A stretch of 64,000 nucleotides of DNA from an uncultured Alphaproteobacteria bacterium (GTDB lineage Bacteria > Pseudomonadota > Alphaproteobacteria > Methylaequorales > Methylaequoraceae). The first letter of the stretch is position 1. The number at the start of each line of letters is the position of its first letter. Under the pieces are notes generated by a model, which saw only the letters and a program-made list of their open reading frames with translations, had not been told where the DNA came from and did not search any database. This document shows positions 51,053 to 59,808 of the stretch, piece by piece. Where the stretch lies: positions 1 through 64,000 of the forward strand of contig CABZJY010000006.1 of NCBI GenBank assembly GCA_902526175.1, read 5' to 3'. The translations under genes and the position numbers were made by a program.

Positions 51053-51801
51053 GATAATACCTTAGCTTCACTTTTTAATTTACCAATTAATTCTTCAACA
51101 TCCTGGACCATTATTCCAGGTTTTCTCTCTGGTGGATCATTCACTTCAATAATTTCTAACCTACTTTCTAAATTTAATCCAAAAGAACCTACATCAATTT
51201 GCTCAATTTTTTTTTGCTTGGCTTTCATAATGTTTGGTAATGAAGCGTATCTAGGTTCGTTTAGCCTTAAATCTGTAGTAATTATGCAAGGAAGTTCTAC
51301 GGATATAGTTTCTAATCCACCGTCAATTTCTCTGGTAACATCAAATTTCTCACCATTTTTCTCAACTTTTGAAGCAAAGGTAGCTTGGGATAAGTTACAT
51401 ATTTGCGCTAACATTTGTCCGGTTTGATTACTGTCATCATCAATTGCTTGCTTTCCCATTATTATTATTTCTGGCTTTTCCTTCTCTACAATTTTACTTA
51501 TTACTTTTGCAACATTAAGAGGTTCTAGGTCACTTGTAGTTTTAACTAGTATGCCTCTGTCTCCTCCCATTGCTAAACCTGATCTAATTGTTTCTTGAGA
51601 AGATTCACTTCCAATAGATAACACAACAATTTCATTTAATATCCCTTTTTCTTTCATCTTAACAGCTTCTTCTACAGCTATCTCATCAAACGGGTTCATT
51701 GACATCTTTACATTCTCAGTCTCTACACCAGTCTTATCTGCCTTAACTCTTATTTTTACGTTATAATCAATAACTCTTTTTACACAAACTAAAGCTTTCA
51801 T
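51049..51801 (-). CDS. etfB: Electron transfer flavoprotein beta subunit
   Basis: EtfB partners EtfA and holds the AMP site. The 250-residue protein starts [19 protein letters not shown], contains [36 protein letters not shown] and the family [21 protein letters not shown] segment recognised by acyl-CoA dehydrogenases. The order etfB-etfA with a 4-base overlap is standard. It starts 15 bases after the adenosyltransferase gene. Confidence 0.96.
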   Translation of the reverse strand: MKALVCVKRVIDYNVKIRVKADKTGVETENVKMSMNPFDEIAVEEAVKMKEKGILNEIVVLSIGSESSQETIRSGLAMGGDRGILVKTTSDLEPLNVAKVISKIVEKEKPEIIIMGKQAIDDDSNQTGQMLAQICNLSQATFASKVEKNGEKFDVTREIDGGLETISVELPCIITTDLRLNEPRYASLPNIMKAKQKKIEQIDVGSFGLNLESRLEIIEVNDPPERKPGIMVQDVEELIGKLKSEAKVLS

Positions 51802-51816
51802 AATTACTCCATTAAA

Positions 51817-52371
51817 TTAAAATTTTTTTCCAGGCACCCACAAAATATCACCTTTTTTTCTATTTTCAAACCTTGCAGCCACAAATAGAAAATCAGATAA
51901 CCTGTTGAGATATTTAAATACCATATCATTTATGTGTTCTTTTTCAGATAGCGTTACAAGTTTTCTTTCAGCTCTTCTAACAATACATCGACAATGATGC
52001 AAAAATGCTGAAGATTTTTGTCCTCCCGGTAAAATAAATGAGTTCAGCGGTTTAAGTGATTCATTAATCTCATCAATTTTATTTTCTAATTCTTCAACAT
52101 GAATTTTGGAAACTTTTAAACTCTTCTTTTGATTTGAGTCCGGAAAACATAAATCAGCTCCCAGATCAAACAGGTGGTTTTGAATCTTTTGTAATACTTC
52201 TTTTATTTTTGGAGAACAATATATTATGGCTATTCCAATAGCAGAATTTGCTTCATCTACTTCGCCATAAACATCAACCCTAAGACTATTTTTTTTTACT
52301 CTTGTTCCATCACCTAAAGAAGTTTCACCCTTGTCTCCACCTCCAGTATAAATTTTGTCTAATCTTATCAA
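51817..52371 (-). CDS. pduO: Cob(I)alamin adenosyltransferase, PduO type
   Basis: This enzyme transfers the adenosyl group of ATP to cobalamin, making the coenzyme B12 needed by mutases such as Ecm. The 184-residue protein has the ATP-binding N-terminus KIYTGGGDKGETSLGDGTRV, then VDVYGEVDEANSAIG, and the C-terminal CRCIVRRAERKLV with NRLSDFLFVAAR, all PduO-type signatures. The location between mcd and etfB, next to ecm, suggests dedication to the ethylmalonyl-CoA pathway. Confidence 0.93.
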   Translation of the reverse strand: MIRLDKIYTGGGDKGETSLGDGTRVKKNSLRVDVYGEVDEANSAIGIAIIYCSPKIKEVLQKIQNHLFDLGADLCFPDSNQKKSLKVSKIHVEELENKIDEINESLKPLNSFILPGGQKSSAFLHHCRCIVRRAERKLVTLSEKEHINDMVFKYLNRLSDFLFVAARFENRKKGDILWVPGKKF

Positions 52372-52377
52372 ACGATT

Positions 52378-52584
52378 CTAACCAATGATTTGCTTTTTTG
52401 CATATATAGCTATAACTAATATAACGATCGCAAAAAATTGAAGAAAAACCCTGTATCTCATAAATTTGTTTATTTTATTAGAAGGATCATTCTTGGACTT
52501 TGCTGTATATAGCAGTCCAGCAATAAGGGAAAGAAATGTCAAAACTACCATTAACAGGATAATAAGATTTAAAAAAAAAATCAT
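52378..52584 (-). CDS. Small HIG1-like two-helix membrane protein
   Basis: The 68-residue protein has two hydrophobic helices (about 2-26 and 45-64) joined by a basic loop containing YTAKSKNDPSNKINKFMRYR, followed by VFLQ. The MRxRVxxQ-like sequence is the hallmark of the HIG1 (hypoxia-induced) domain, whose mitochondrial members associate with respiratory complexes; bacterial function is unclear. It starts at the last base of mcd and ends 6 bases before the adenosyltransferase, so it is made with the pathway. The match is based on a short motif. Confidence 0.72.
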   Translation of the reverse strand: MIFFLNLIILLMVVLTFLSLIAGLLYTAKSKNDPSNKINKFMRYRVFLQFFAIVILVIAIYAKKQIIG

Positions 52585-54266
52585 CAGTCTCTACCTAACA
52601 GACCTTTAGCTACTATTTGTGCTTGAATCTCAGCAGCCCCTTCGAAGATATTTAGAATTCTAGCGTCACATAACACCCTACTAATTGGATATTCCAAAGC
52701 GTACCCATTGCCTCCATGTATCTGTAGGCCACTATCCGCAACAGACCAAGCTACTCTAGCAGCAAGCAGCTTTGCCATACCAGCTTCAATATCACATCTT
52801 TCGTCATTATCCTTTTCTCTTGCCGAAAAAAGCGTGATCTGTCTTGCTATGGATGTTTCTATTACCATTAATGCAAGTTTCATGGCTATTCTTTGAAATT
52901 CAACGATTGGTTTACCAAACTGTGACCTATCTTTAGCGTATTGCAAACTAATATCTAATGCAGATTGTGCGACACCGACCGCCCTTGCAGCTGTTTGAAT
53001 CCTGGCTGATTCAAAAGTTTCCATTAACTGTTTAAAGCCCATTCCTTCCTTTTCGCCGAGCAGATTCTTTTTTGAAACTTTAATATTGTCTAGTGCTATT
53101 TCATATTCTTTCATACCCCTGTATCCTAAGACTTCAATTTCACTTCCACTCATTCCATCCATAGGAAAAGGATTTTCACAGTTTCCTCTTGGTTTTTCAA
53201 CCAAAAACATACTTAGTCCTTTGTAACCCTTTTCATCAGAGTTGGTTCTTGCAAGTACAGTCATTAAATCAGATCTAGCACCATGTGTTATCCATGTTTT
53301 GTTTCCATTAATAGTGTATTCTTCATCATTTAAAACTGCTCTTGTTGACAAACTTCCAAGATCAGACCCAGTATTTGGTTCAGTAAAAACAGCTGTTGTA
53401 AGCGTCTCTCCAGATGCAATTTTTGGCAAATACTTTTGTTTTTGTTCTTCGGTTCCGCCTAATCTTATCAATTCGCCTGCTATTTCAGCTCTTGTTCCTA
53501 GTGAGCCAGCTGCTAGAAACCCTCTGGAGAGTTCTTCAGTAACAACACACATCGCAACTTTTCCCATACCTAAACCACCATATTCTTCTGGAATAGCTAT
53601 ACTAAAGACTCCTAAATCAGACATTTTAGAGAGTATCTCATCAGGAATCAGTTTGTCTGCTAAATGCCACTCATTAGCTTCAGGTATAATTTCTTCATCA
53701 GTAAATTTTTTAAATTGATCTTGGATCATTTCCAATGTCTCATCACCCAAGCCTAGACTTGGAAAATTACCTTGACATAGATATTTGACAATTTCGTTCT
53801 TTACATCCTCTGACAGTCCATAGTTAATCACTTCACTAAAATTTTCTTCATTAAAAAAACTGAAATCTTCCGAGGTTAATCCCAAATCCTCAGGCCTAAT
53901 AATCTCTGATTGACTCATCATAATTCCATTTTTAATTTGCATGAGATATTCAGAGAAGCCACCGGCAAGTACTAAAGCATCTAGAGGAGAATTTTTATTA
54001 GTCGAGGATAGTCTTTTGTACCATTGCAACAATTCTCTTAAGCTTATTCTGTAGGTCTCAAACCAGGCATAACCGTGAGATTTGTATTGAACTTTCTCAA
54101 GTAAAGATGAACTAACTCTTCCATCCTTTACACAGCTAGATTTTAAAAAGCTACTAACTTTTTTGCTTAAAATCTCAAGTTTTTTAAGAATAAGGTCATA
54201 AGAATTGATCTTATCTTCAATCTCCGATTTTATTTCGGTTTTATCTATTAAATTTGAACTATCCAT
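52584..54266 (-). CDS. mcd: (2S)-methylsuccinyl-CoA dehydrogenase
   Basis: Mcd oxidises methylsuccinyl-CoA to mesaconyl-CoA with FAD. The 560-residue length is typical of Mcd and about 170 residues longer than ordinary acyl-CoA dehydrogenases; the extra N-terminal part includes VQYKSHGYAWFETYRISLREL. The dehydrogenase core shows IPEEYGGLGMGKVAM, VFTEPNTGSDLGSL, GNKTWITHGA and IFEGAAEIQAQIVAKGLLG. The start has a strong Shine-Dalgarno, TAAGGAGA (54273-54280). Position between ccr and the ETF genes supports the specific call. Confidence 0.9.
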   Translation of the reverse strand: MDSSNLIDKTEIKSEIEDKINSYDLILKKLEILSKKVSSFLKSSCVKDGRVSSSLLEKVQYKSHGYAWFETYRISLRELLQWYKRLSSTNKNSPLDALVLAGGFSEYLMQIKNGIMMSQSEIIRPEDLGLTSEDFSFFNEENFSEVINYGLSEDVKNEIVKYLCQGNFPSLGLGDETLEMIQDQFKKFTDEEIIPEANEWHLADKLIPDEILSKMSDLGVFSIAIPEEYGGLGMGKVAMCVVTEELSRGFLAAGSLGTRAEIAGELIRLGGTEEQKQKYLPKIASGETLTTAVFTEPNTGSDLGSLSTRAVLNDEEYTINGNKTWITHGARSDLMTVLARTNSDEKGYKGLSMFLVEKPRGNCENPFPMDGMSGSEIEVLGYRGMKEYEIALDNIKVSKKNLLGEKEGMGFKQLMETFESARIQTAARAVGVAQSALDISLQYAKDRSQFGKPIVEFQRIAMKLALMVIETSIARQITLFSAREKDNDERCDIEAGMAKLLAARVAWSVADSGLQIHGGNGYALEYPISRVLCDARILNIFEGAAEIQAQIVAKGLLGRD

Positions 54267-54328
54267 AAAAAATCTCCTTACTTATATTACTAACTAATAT
54301 ATTTTTATCAATCTTCAATCAAGAATGA

Positions 54329-55555
54329 TTATTTTAACTCCTTAAAACTCTTCATACCAGTTTTTTTTGCTTGAACTAGTGCAGCCATATTTCCGGGCAA
54401 ATGTTCATTATTCATCATTTTTGTATGTGCTGCTGGAATTTTTTCCCACAAAAAACATTCAGACATTAGTGGCTTTATAAGTTTATTTATCATCATATCA
54501 TTAGCTTGGTTAGCCTGATAGAGGTTTGCAAAGTGGCTACCTTGTATTCTTTTTTGTCGCATCCAAATATATCTCGCATCCATGGTCAAATTGTAGCCAG
54601 ATGTACCAGCGCATATTACAACCATACCACCAGTTTTAACTAAATAACATGATACTGGAAAAGTTGATTCGCCAGGATGTTCAAATACGATATCCACATC
54701 CTTTTTGCCAGTTATATTCCATATATCTTTCCCAAGAACTCTACATTTTTTAATAAAGTCTAAATACTCTTCCTGATTTTTGACATCTGGTAACTGACCA
54801 AAACAGTCATATTTTTTTCTATTCAGTACTCCAGAAGCCCCTAGTTTCTCAACAAAAGGGATTTTATCATCATCAGATATAATTCCAATCGCATTAGCTC
54901 CTACTGCTTTACAAATTTGTACAGCCATACTACCTATACCTCCTGAAGCTCCCCAAACTAGGACGTTCATTCCGGGTTTTAATGCATGAGGAGGATGTCC
55001 AAATAACATCCTAAATGCAGTTGCCAAAGTGAGTGTGTAGCAACCACTTTCTTCCCAAGATAGATGTTCAGGTTTCTTAAGTAATTGTCTTGACTGAACC
55101 GTTGTAAATTGAGCAAATGATCCATCATTAGTTTCATAACCCCAAATTCTTTGAGATTTGGAATACATAGGTTCTCCTCCATTACACTCTTCATCATCCC
55201 CATCATCACGATTACAATGAATTATAACTTCATCCCCAACTTTCCACCTTTTTACATTTTCACCTACAGCCCAAACTATACCTGAGGCATCTGATCCACC
55301 AATATGATATCCAGTATCCTCACCTATAACAGATATAGGTATTCCTTGAGATGCCCAAACATTGTTGTAATTTATTCCCACGGCCATTACCATTACCAAA
55401 ACCTCGTCCTGTTTAGGTTTTTGAACTGGCATTTTTTCAATCTGCATAGCTTTCTCTGGAACTCCGAGTCTATCCTCTCTTATTACCCAGGCATACATTT
55501 CCTCAGGCACCTCGCCTAAGGGTGGGATTTCTCCAATTTCATAAATTTTTTTCAT
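54329..55555 (-). CDS. ccr: Crotonyl-CoA carboxylase/reductase
   Basis: Ccr reductively carboxylates crotonyl-CoA with NADPH and CO2 to ethylmalonyl-CoA, the key step of the pathway. The 408-residue zinc-independent MDR enzyme begins IGEIPPLGEVPEEMYAWVIR, has INYNNVWASQGIP near 61-73, and the NADPH fold WGASGGIGSMAVQICKAVGA (201-220). GSHFANLYQANQAND near the end matches the CO2/substrate region of characterised Ccr. Polyketide-linked Ccr is the alternative, but its neighbours ecm and mcd favour acetyl-CoA assimilation. It heads the minus-strand operon. Confidence 0.95.
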   Translation of the reverse strand: MKKIYEIGEIPPLGEVPEEMYAWVIREDRLGVPEKAMQIEKMPVQKPKQDEVLVMVMAVGINYNNVWASQGIPISVIGEDTGYHIGGSDASGIVWAVGENVKRWKVGDEVIIHCNRDDGDDEECNGGEPMYSKSQRIWGYETNDGSFAQFTTVQSRQLLKKPEHLSWEESGCYTLTLATAFRMLFGHPPHALKPGMNVLVWGASGGIGSMAVQICKAVGANAIGIISDDDKIPFVEKLGASGVLNRKKYDCFGQLPDVKNQEEYLDFIKKCRVLGKDIWNITGKKDVDIVFEHPGESTFPVSCYLVKTGGMVVICAGTSGYNLTMDARYIWMRQKRIQGSHFANLYQANQANDMMINKLIKPLMSECFLWEKIPAAHTKMMNNEHLPGNMAALVQAKKTGMKSFKELK

Positions 55556-55571
55556 ATTTTTATTAAACTCT

Positions 55572-55589
55572 CTGTTAAAAATTTAACAG
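55572..55589. promoter_or_regulatory. 18-base inverted repeat in the ccr-ecm divergent promoter region
   Basis: CTGTTAAA-AA-TTTAACAG is a perfect pair of 8-base arms with a 2-base spacer, centred 25 bases before the ccr ATG and about 86 bases before the ecm ATG. The spacing and symmetry are those of a dimeric repressor or activator site. The 111-base gap must contain the promoters of both transcription units. A hairpin in the ccr leader is the alternative. No regulator gene is adjacent, so the binding protein is unknown. Confidence 0.5.
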
Positions 55590-55666
55590 ATTTGTAACAC
55601 AGATATTAAAAAAAAACATAAATTTCTTGTTGAAAGTCAAAATAAGTATTATTTTTTTATTCTGTT

Positions 55667-57658
55667 ATGAATGAATTACGTGATAAACCCTGGGTTATAA
55701 GAACTTATGCAGGTCATTCATCTGCTGAAGACTCAAATAAGCTTTATAGGAAAAATTTGTCTAAGGGCCAAACTGGCCTTTCAATTGCATTTGACCTCCC
55801 AACACAAACAGCTTACGATTCTGATGATGTGGTTGCAAAAGGTGAAGTGGGTAAAGTAGGTGTTCCCGTCAGCCATATAGGCAACATGATGACACTATTT
55901 AACAAAATTCCTTTAGAAAAAATGAATACTTCAATGACTATTAATGCGCCTGCTGCTTGGTTATTAGCACTTTACATAGCAACGGCTGAAAAACAGGGTT
56001 TGAAGCGTTCCACTTTGTCCGGAACCACCCAAAATGACATTACAAAAGAATATCTATCTAGAGGTACCTATATTTTTCCTCCAGAGGCTAGTTTGAAATT
56101 AACCTCTGATATTATAAAATTTACAACCTCTGAAGTTCCTAAGTGGAATCCTATGAATGTATGCTCCTACCATTTGCAAGAAGCAGGTGCTACCCCTGAG
56201 CAAGAATTATCATTTGCGCTAGCTACAGCTATAGGAATATTAGAATATGTGAAGAAAAATTCTAAGATGAATCACACAATGTTTGAAAAAATTGTTGGAA
56301 GAATTAGTTTTTTTGTTAATTCAGGTATGAAGTTTTTGACAGAAACATCAAAAATGATTGCTTTTACTGAAATGTGGCAAGATATATGTAAAACCCGATT
56401 TAAAATTGAAAATCCAAAATACAGAAGATTTAGGTATGGAATGCAAGTAAACTCGCTTGGTTTAACTGAACTCCAACCTGAGAACAATGTTTACAGGATT
56501 TTAATTCAAATGCTCCCAGTTGTAATTGCCAAAAATTCTCGAGCTAGGGCTGTACAACTTCCAGCGTGGAATGAAGCTCTAGGACTTCCAAGACCCTGGG
56601 ATCAACAATGGAGTTTAAGACTCCAGCAGATAATGGCTTATGAAACCGATTTATTGAATTTCGAAGATATATTTGATGGTTCTAAAGCTATTAGAAAAAA
56701 AGTACAGGATCTTAAAAAATCAGCAAAGAATGAATTAAAAACAATTGATAAACTTGGTGGATTAAAAGTTGCAATAGAAAATGGTTATATGAAAAAAAAG
56801 TTGGTTGAGTCACAAACAGATAGACAAAAAAATATTGAGAAGGGTGTACAAAAAGTTGTTGGTGTAAATTGTTACACTGAAGGAGAGGGATCTCCACTCC
56901 TTGATTCTAATGATGGTGGATTTATGAAAGTTGATAAAAAAGCAGAATTAAACCAAATCAAAAATGTAATTGAGTGGAAAGAAAAAAGAAATCCAGCAAA
57001 GATAAATAAACTCTTAAAAGTTTTAAAATCGAAAGCAGAATGTGGAGAAAATATTATGGAAACATCGATTGAATGTGCTCATGCTGGTGTAACAACAGGT
57101 GAGTGGGGTAAAGTAATGAGAGAGGTGTATGGTGAATATAGAGCTCCAACAGGGATTCTATCTTCATCATTAAATTTAAATAAAAGTGATACATCTCAGC
57201 TTGAAAAAATTAGAAAAAGGGTTAACGAAATTACAAAAAAAATTGGCATTAGACCAAAAATGCTTGTAGGTAAACCAGGATTGGATGGTCACTCTAATGG
57301 CGCAGAACAAATCGCAGTTAGAGCTCGTGATATAGGTCTTGAAGTTGTTTACGATGGAATAAGATCATCACCTGAACAACTTGCAAATACGTGTATAGAA
57401 GAGGGAGTTCATATTGTGGGTCTATCAATTTTGTCAGGATCACATCTTTTTTTGGTAAAAGAATTTCTTAAGCTATTAAAAACAGCAAATATCTCAAAAA
57501 TTCCTGTAGTCGTAGGAGGCATAATTCCTCCGACAGATGAAAAGAAACTGATTAAAATGGGAATATCAGCTGTATTCACTCCTAAAAATTTCCAAATTTT
57601 TGATATAATGTCTGAAATCGTTGAAATAATTGATAAAAAAACAAGAAAAAAAGATTAG
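55667..57658 (+). CDS. ecm: Ethylmalonyl-CoA mutase
   Basis: Ecm is the coenzyme B12-dependent enzyme that rearranges ethylmalonyl-CoA to methylsuccinyl-CoA. The 663-residue protein starts with WVIRTYAGHSSAEDSNKLYR and GQTGLSIAFDLPTQTAYDSD, typical of Ecm rather than methylmalonyl-CoA mutase. The cobalamin domain carries GKPGLDGHSNGAEQIA, with D540, H542 and G545 forming the DxHxxG motif. Single-subunit methylmalonyl-CoA mutases are usually longer (about 710-750). It is divergent from ccr. Confidence 0.93.
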   Translation: MNELRDKPWVIRTYAGHSSAEDSNKLYRKNLSKGQTGLSIAFDLPTQTAYDSDDVVAKGEVGKVGVPVSHIGNMMTLFNKIPLEKMNTSMTINAPAAWLLALYIATAEKQGLKRSTLSGTTQNDITKEYLSRGTYIFPPEASLKLTSDIIKFTTSEVPKWNPMNVCSYHLQEAGATPEQELSFALATAIGILEYVKKNSKMNHTMFEKIVGRISFFVNSGMKFLTETSKMIAFTEMWQDICKTRFKIENPKYRRFRYGMQVNSLGLTELQPENNVYRILIQMLPVVIAKNSRARAVQLPAWNEALGLPRPWDQQWSLRLQQIMAYETDLLNFEDIFDGSKAIRKKVQDLKKSAKNELKTIDKLGGLKVAIENGYMKKKLVESQTDRQKNIEKGVQKVVGVNCYTEGEGSPLLDSNDGGFMKVDKKAELNQIKNVIEWKEKRNPAKINKLLKVLKSKAECGENIMETSIECAHAGVTTGEWGKVMREVYGEYRAPTGILSSSLNLNKSDTSQLEKIRKRVNEITKKIGIRPKMLVGKPGLDGHSNGAEQIAVRARDIGLEVVYDGIRSSPEQLANTCIEEGVHIVGLSILSGSHLFLVKEFLKLLKTANISKIPVVVGGIIPPTDEKKLIKMGISAVFTPKNFQIFDIMSEIVEIIDKKTRKKD

Positions 57659-58529
57659 CGAAATTGCTGTAGAATCACTGAGATTATTAAATAAATACAA
57701 GTTGGAAGAATTTGTTCCTATTATAATTGAGAAAAAAAAGATTGGCTGGATTTATAAAGAAAATCTAAACCATTTAATAAGTAGTTCTTTGTTAGGTGAA
57801 GAAGACAGACAGACTTCAGTCAAACTAAATTTACAAGAAGCTGAATCATTTTTTCAAAAATCTTATATAGAACTTCAAAGGCATAAATTAATTAGAACGG
57901 ATGTCAACGAACAATGCCCTGTTTTTTATACAAATTCATTACAACCAAGATTAAATTTTAATTATTCATCAAAATTTTGTGATAACAACTTGTTTAGTGT
58001 TCAAAGATCAATTTTAGGTTTTTTTGGATTGCCAGCATACGGGGTTCACCTTAATGGATGGAAATTAAAAGGAAAGAATGTCTACTTTTTACTCGGAAAA
58101 AGGTCAAAAAATATAAAAAAGTTTCCCGGTCTATATGATAACCTTGTCGCCGGTGGGGTAGTTTCGAATCTAAGTTTAAATAAAAACTTAGCAAAAGAAT
58201 CTTATGAAGAAGCAAGTATAACCGAAAAAAGAATAAAAAATGCAAAACTAGCTTCTGTAATCTCATATTTTCATATAAATAACAATTGTTTTTCTCCATC
58301 AGTAATTATTTCATATGATTTAGAAATTAATAATAATGAAAAATTTAAAAATTTAGATGGAGAGGTTGAGGGTTTTGATTATTTTAATATTGATCAGATC
58401 TTTGAATTAGCTGAAAAAAGAAAAATTAAACCAAACTCTATGATTCCTATAATTGATTTCTTAGTAAGAAAAAACTTTAAAGTATTTTCAGAAAATGCTT
58501 TAAAACAAATAAAAAAATTTTTAATCTAA
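57630..58529 (+). CDS. Nudix hydrolase of the DUF4743/Tnr3-like type
   Basis: The 299-residue protein has an N-terminal DUF4743-like region (about 10-130) and a Nudix domain with GFFGLPAYGVHLNGW, KFPGLYDNLVAGGVVSNLSL and AKESYEEASI. The Nudix box is degenerate: the first glutamate and the arginine are replaced (L and K), as in the Tnr3/Nudix-20 group that acts on oxidised thiamine diphosphate in eukaryotes. Substrate here is unknown. It overlaps ecm by 29 bases from a TTG start at 57630; TTG at residue 25 (57702) is an alternative start. Confidence 0.72.
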   Translation: MIKKQEKKISEIAVESLRLLNKYKLEEFVPIIIEKKKIGWIYKENLNHLISSSLLGEEDRQTSVKLNLQEAESFFQKSYIELQRHKLIRTDVNEQCPVFYTNSLQPRLNFNYSSKFCDNNLFSVQRSILGFFGLPAYGVHLNGWKLKGKNVYFLLGKRSKNIKKFPGLYDNLVAGGVVSNLSLNKNLAKESYEEASITEKRIKNAKLASVISYFHINNNCFSPSVIISYDLEINNNEKFKNLDGEVEGFDYFNIDQIFELAEKRKIKPNSMIPIIDFLVRKNFKVFSENALKQIKKFLI

Positions 58530-58533
58530 TTTT

Positions 58534-59187
58534 ATGTCTATTTCACTCGATGGACCTTGTATGTTACCAGATGAAAACAAGGTCAAAAATATAGTTCTTT
58601 TTTTACATGGATATGGTGCTAATGGGAATGATCTAATATCTCTTTCTTCATTTTGGAAAGATTTAGCAGCTGATACTGCTTTTTATTCTCCAAATGCTCC
58701 TTTCAAATGTGATTTTGGCGCTGATAGCTTCCAGTGGTTTGAATTAATGAATAGGGATGAGAAGGAAATGAAACAAGGTTTAAAAAAAGCAGGGCCTATA
58801 CTTAACAAATATATTGACGAATTATTACTTAAACATAAAATCTCGGAGAAAAAATTAATTATTGTTGGATTTTCACAAGGTACAATTATGGCACTTTACC
58901 ATATGTGTAAAAGAAAAAATTCTTGTGGTGGAATTCTGGGCTACTCCGGAATGTTATTTGATGACGAAAATTATAAAAAGTCGATTGAATCCAAATACCC
59001 AGTTTTTTTATATCATGGAAAAAATGATAATGTAATTAGTTATGAATCTTCGATTTTTGCTGAAAGCAAATTAAAAGAGTATGGATTTGATGTAACATGT
59101 AAAATTCAGGATCAGCTTGATCATGGAATTGATGAAAATGGTTTAATCGAAGGAAAAAAATTTCTAAATAAAGTTTTAGGTATTTAA
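58534..59187 (+). CDS. Alpha/beta-hydrolase, phospholipase/carboxylesterase family
   Basis: The 217-residue protein has the oxyanion motif LFLHGYGANGNDLIS (23-37), the nucleophile GFSQGTIMAL (near 110-119), the acid in FLYHGKNDNVI and the catalytic histidine in QDQLDHGID. This pattern is that of the small carboxylesterase/acyl-protein thioesterase (YpfH-like) family. It lacks a signal peptide and should be cytoplasmic. It follows the Nudix gene by 4 bases and may be cotranscribed with ecm. The substrate cannot be read from the sequence. Confidence 0.83.
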   Translation: MSISLDGPCMLPDENKVKNIVLFLHGYGANGNDLISLSSFWKDLAADTAFYSPNAPFKCDFGADSFQWFELMNRDEKEMKQGLKKAGPILNKYIDELLLKHKISEKKLIIVGFSQGTIMALYHMCKRKNSCGGILGYSGMLFDDENYKKSIESKYPVFLYHGKNDNVISYESSIFAESKLKEYGFDVTCKIQDQLDHGIDENGLIEGKKFLNKVLGI

Positions 59188-59244
59188 TTCTAGTTTTCTA
59201 GTTACAACATATATAAGATATTAACCTTGTATTAAGATAATATC

Positions 59245-59808
59245 ATGAGTCTACAGTCTAATAGTTGTCCTGCCTTGGTTTTAAACGCAGATTATCAACC
59301 ACTAAGTTATTTCCCACTTTCAACTTGGTCTTGGCAAAATGCGCTTAAAGCAGTATTTCTTGAAAGAGTAAATGTTGTATCTCAATATAATCAAGTTGTT
59401 AATTCCCCAACTACAACAATTAAGTTACCAAGTGTTATTTCTTTAAAAGACTATGTTCCTTTGCCTTCAAAAGCTGCTTTTACACGTTTTAACGTTTTCC
59501 TGAGGGATAAATTCTGTTGTCAGTATTGTAGGAAAATTTTTCGTGCTGAAGAGTTAACCTTTGATCATGTTATACCCAAATCAAAAGGAGGAAAAACAGA
59601 ATGGAAAAATGTAGTAACAGCATGCAGATCATGTAACACTGCTAAAGGTAACAAGAGTTTAAAGAGATTTGGAACAAGATTGTTAAGAGAACCCAAAACC
59701 CCTTCAAATTTTGAACTTAAAGAAATAGGAAGATTGTATCCTCCAAACTATTTACACGAAGGATGGAATGATTTCTTATATTGGGATTCTGAACTTGAAT
59801 CTGAATAA
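59245..59808 (+). CDS. HNH endonuclease family protein
   Basis: The 187-residue protein belongs to a conserved alphaproteobacterial HNH family. The N-terminal part, VLNADYQPLSYFPLSTWSWQ, is typical, and the HNH domain contains a zinc knuckle CQYCRKIF, the HNH core LTFDHVIPKSKGGKTEWKNV and CRSCNTAKGNKS near 90-135. The family is chromosomal and single copy in many genomes, suggesting a housekeeping rather than mobile role, but its function is not established. It converges with coq7 with no gap. Confidence 0.85.
   Translation: MSLQSNSCPALVLNADYQPLSYFPLSTWSWQNALKAVFLERVNVVSQYNQVVNSPTTTIKLPSVISLKDYVPLPSKAAFTRFNVFLRDKFCCQYCRKIFRAEELTFDHVIPKSKGGKTEWKNVVTACRSCNTAKGNKSLKRFGTRLLREPKTPSNFELKEIGRLYPPNYLHEGWNDFLYWDSELESE

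Noticed and set aside
53242-53718. 158-residue plus-strand ORF inside mcd
   Set aside because: Antisense shadow of a conserved acyl-CoA dehydrogenase region, with no ribosome site and no recognisable domain.
55667-57658. Methylmalonyl-CoA mutase as the identity of the B12-dependent mutase
   Set aside because: The 663-residue length, the N-terminal sequence and the divergent pairing with ccr fit ethylmalonyl-CoA mutase better.
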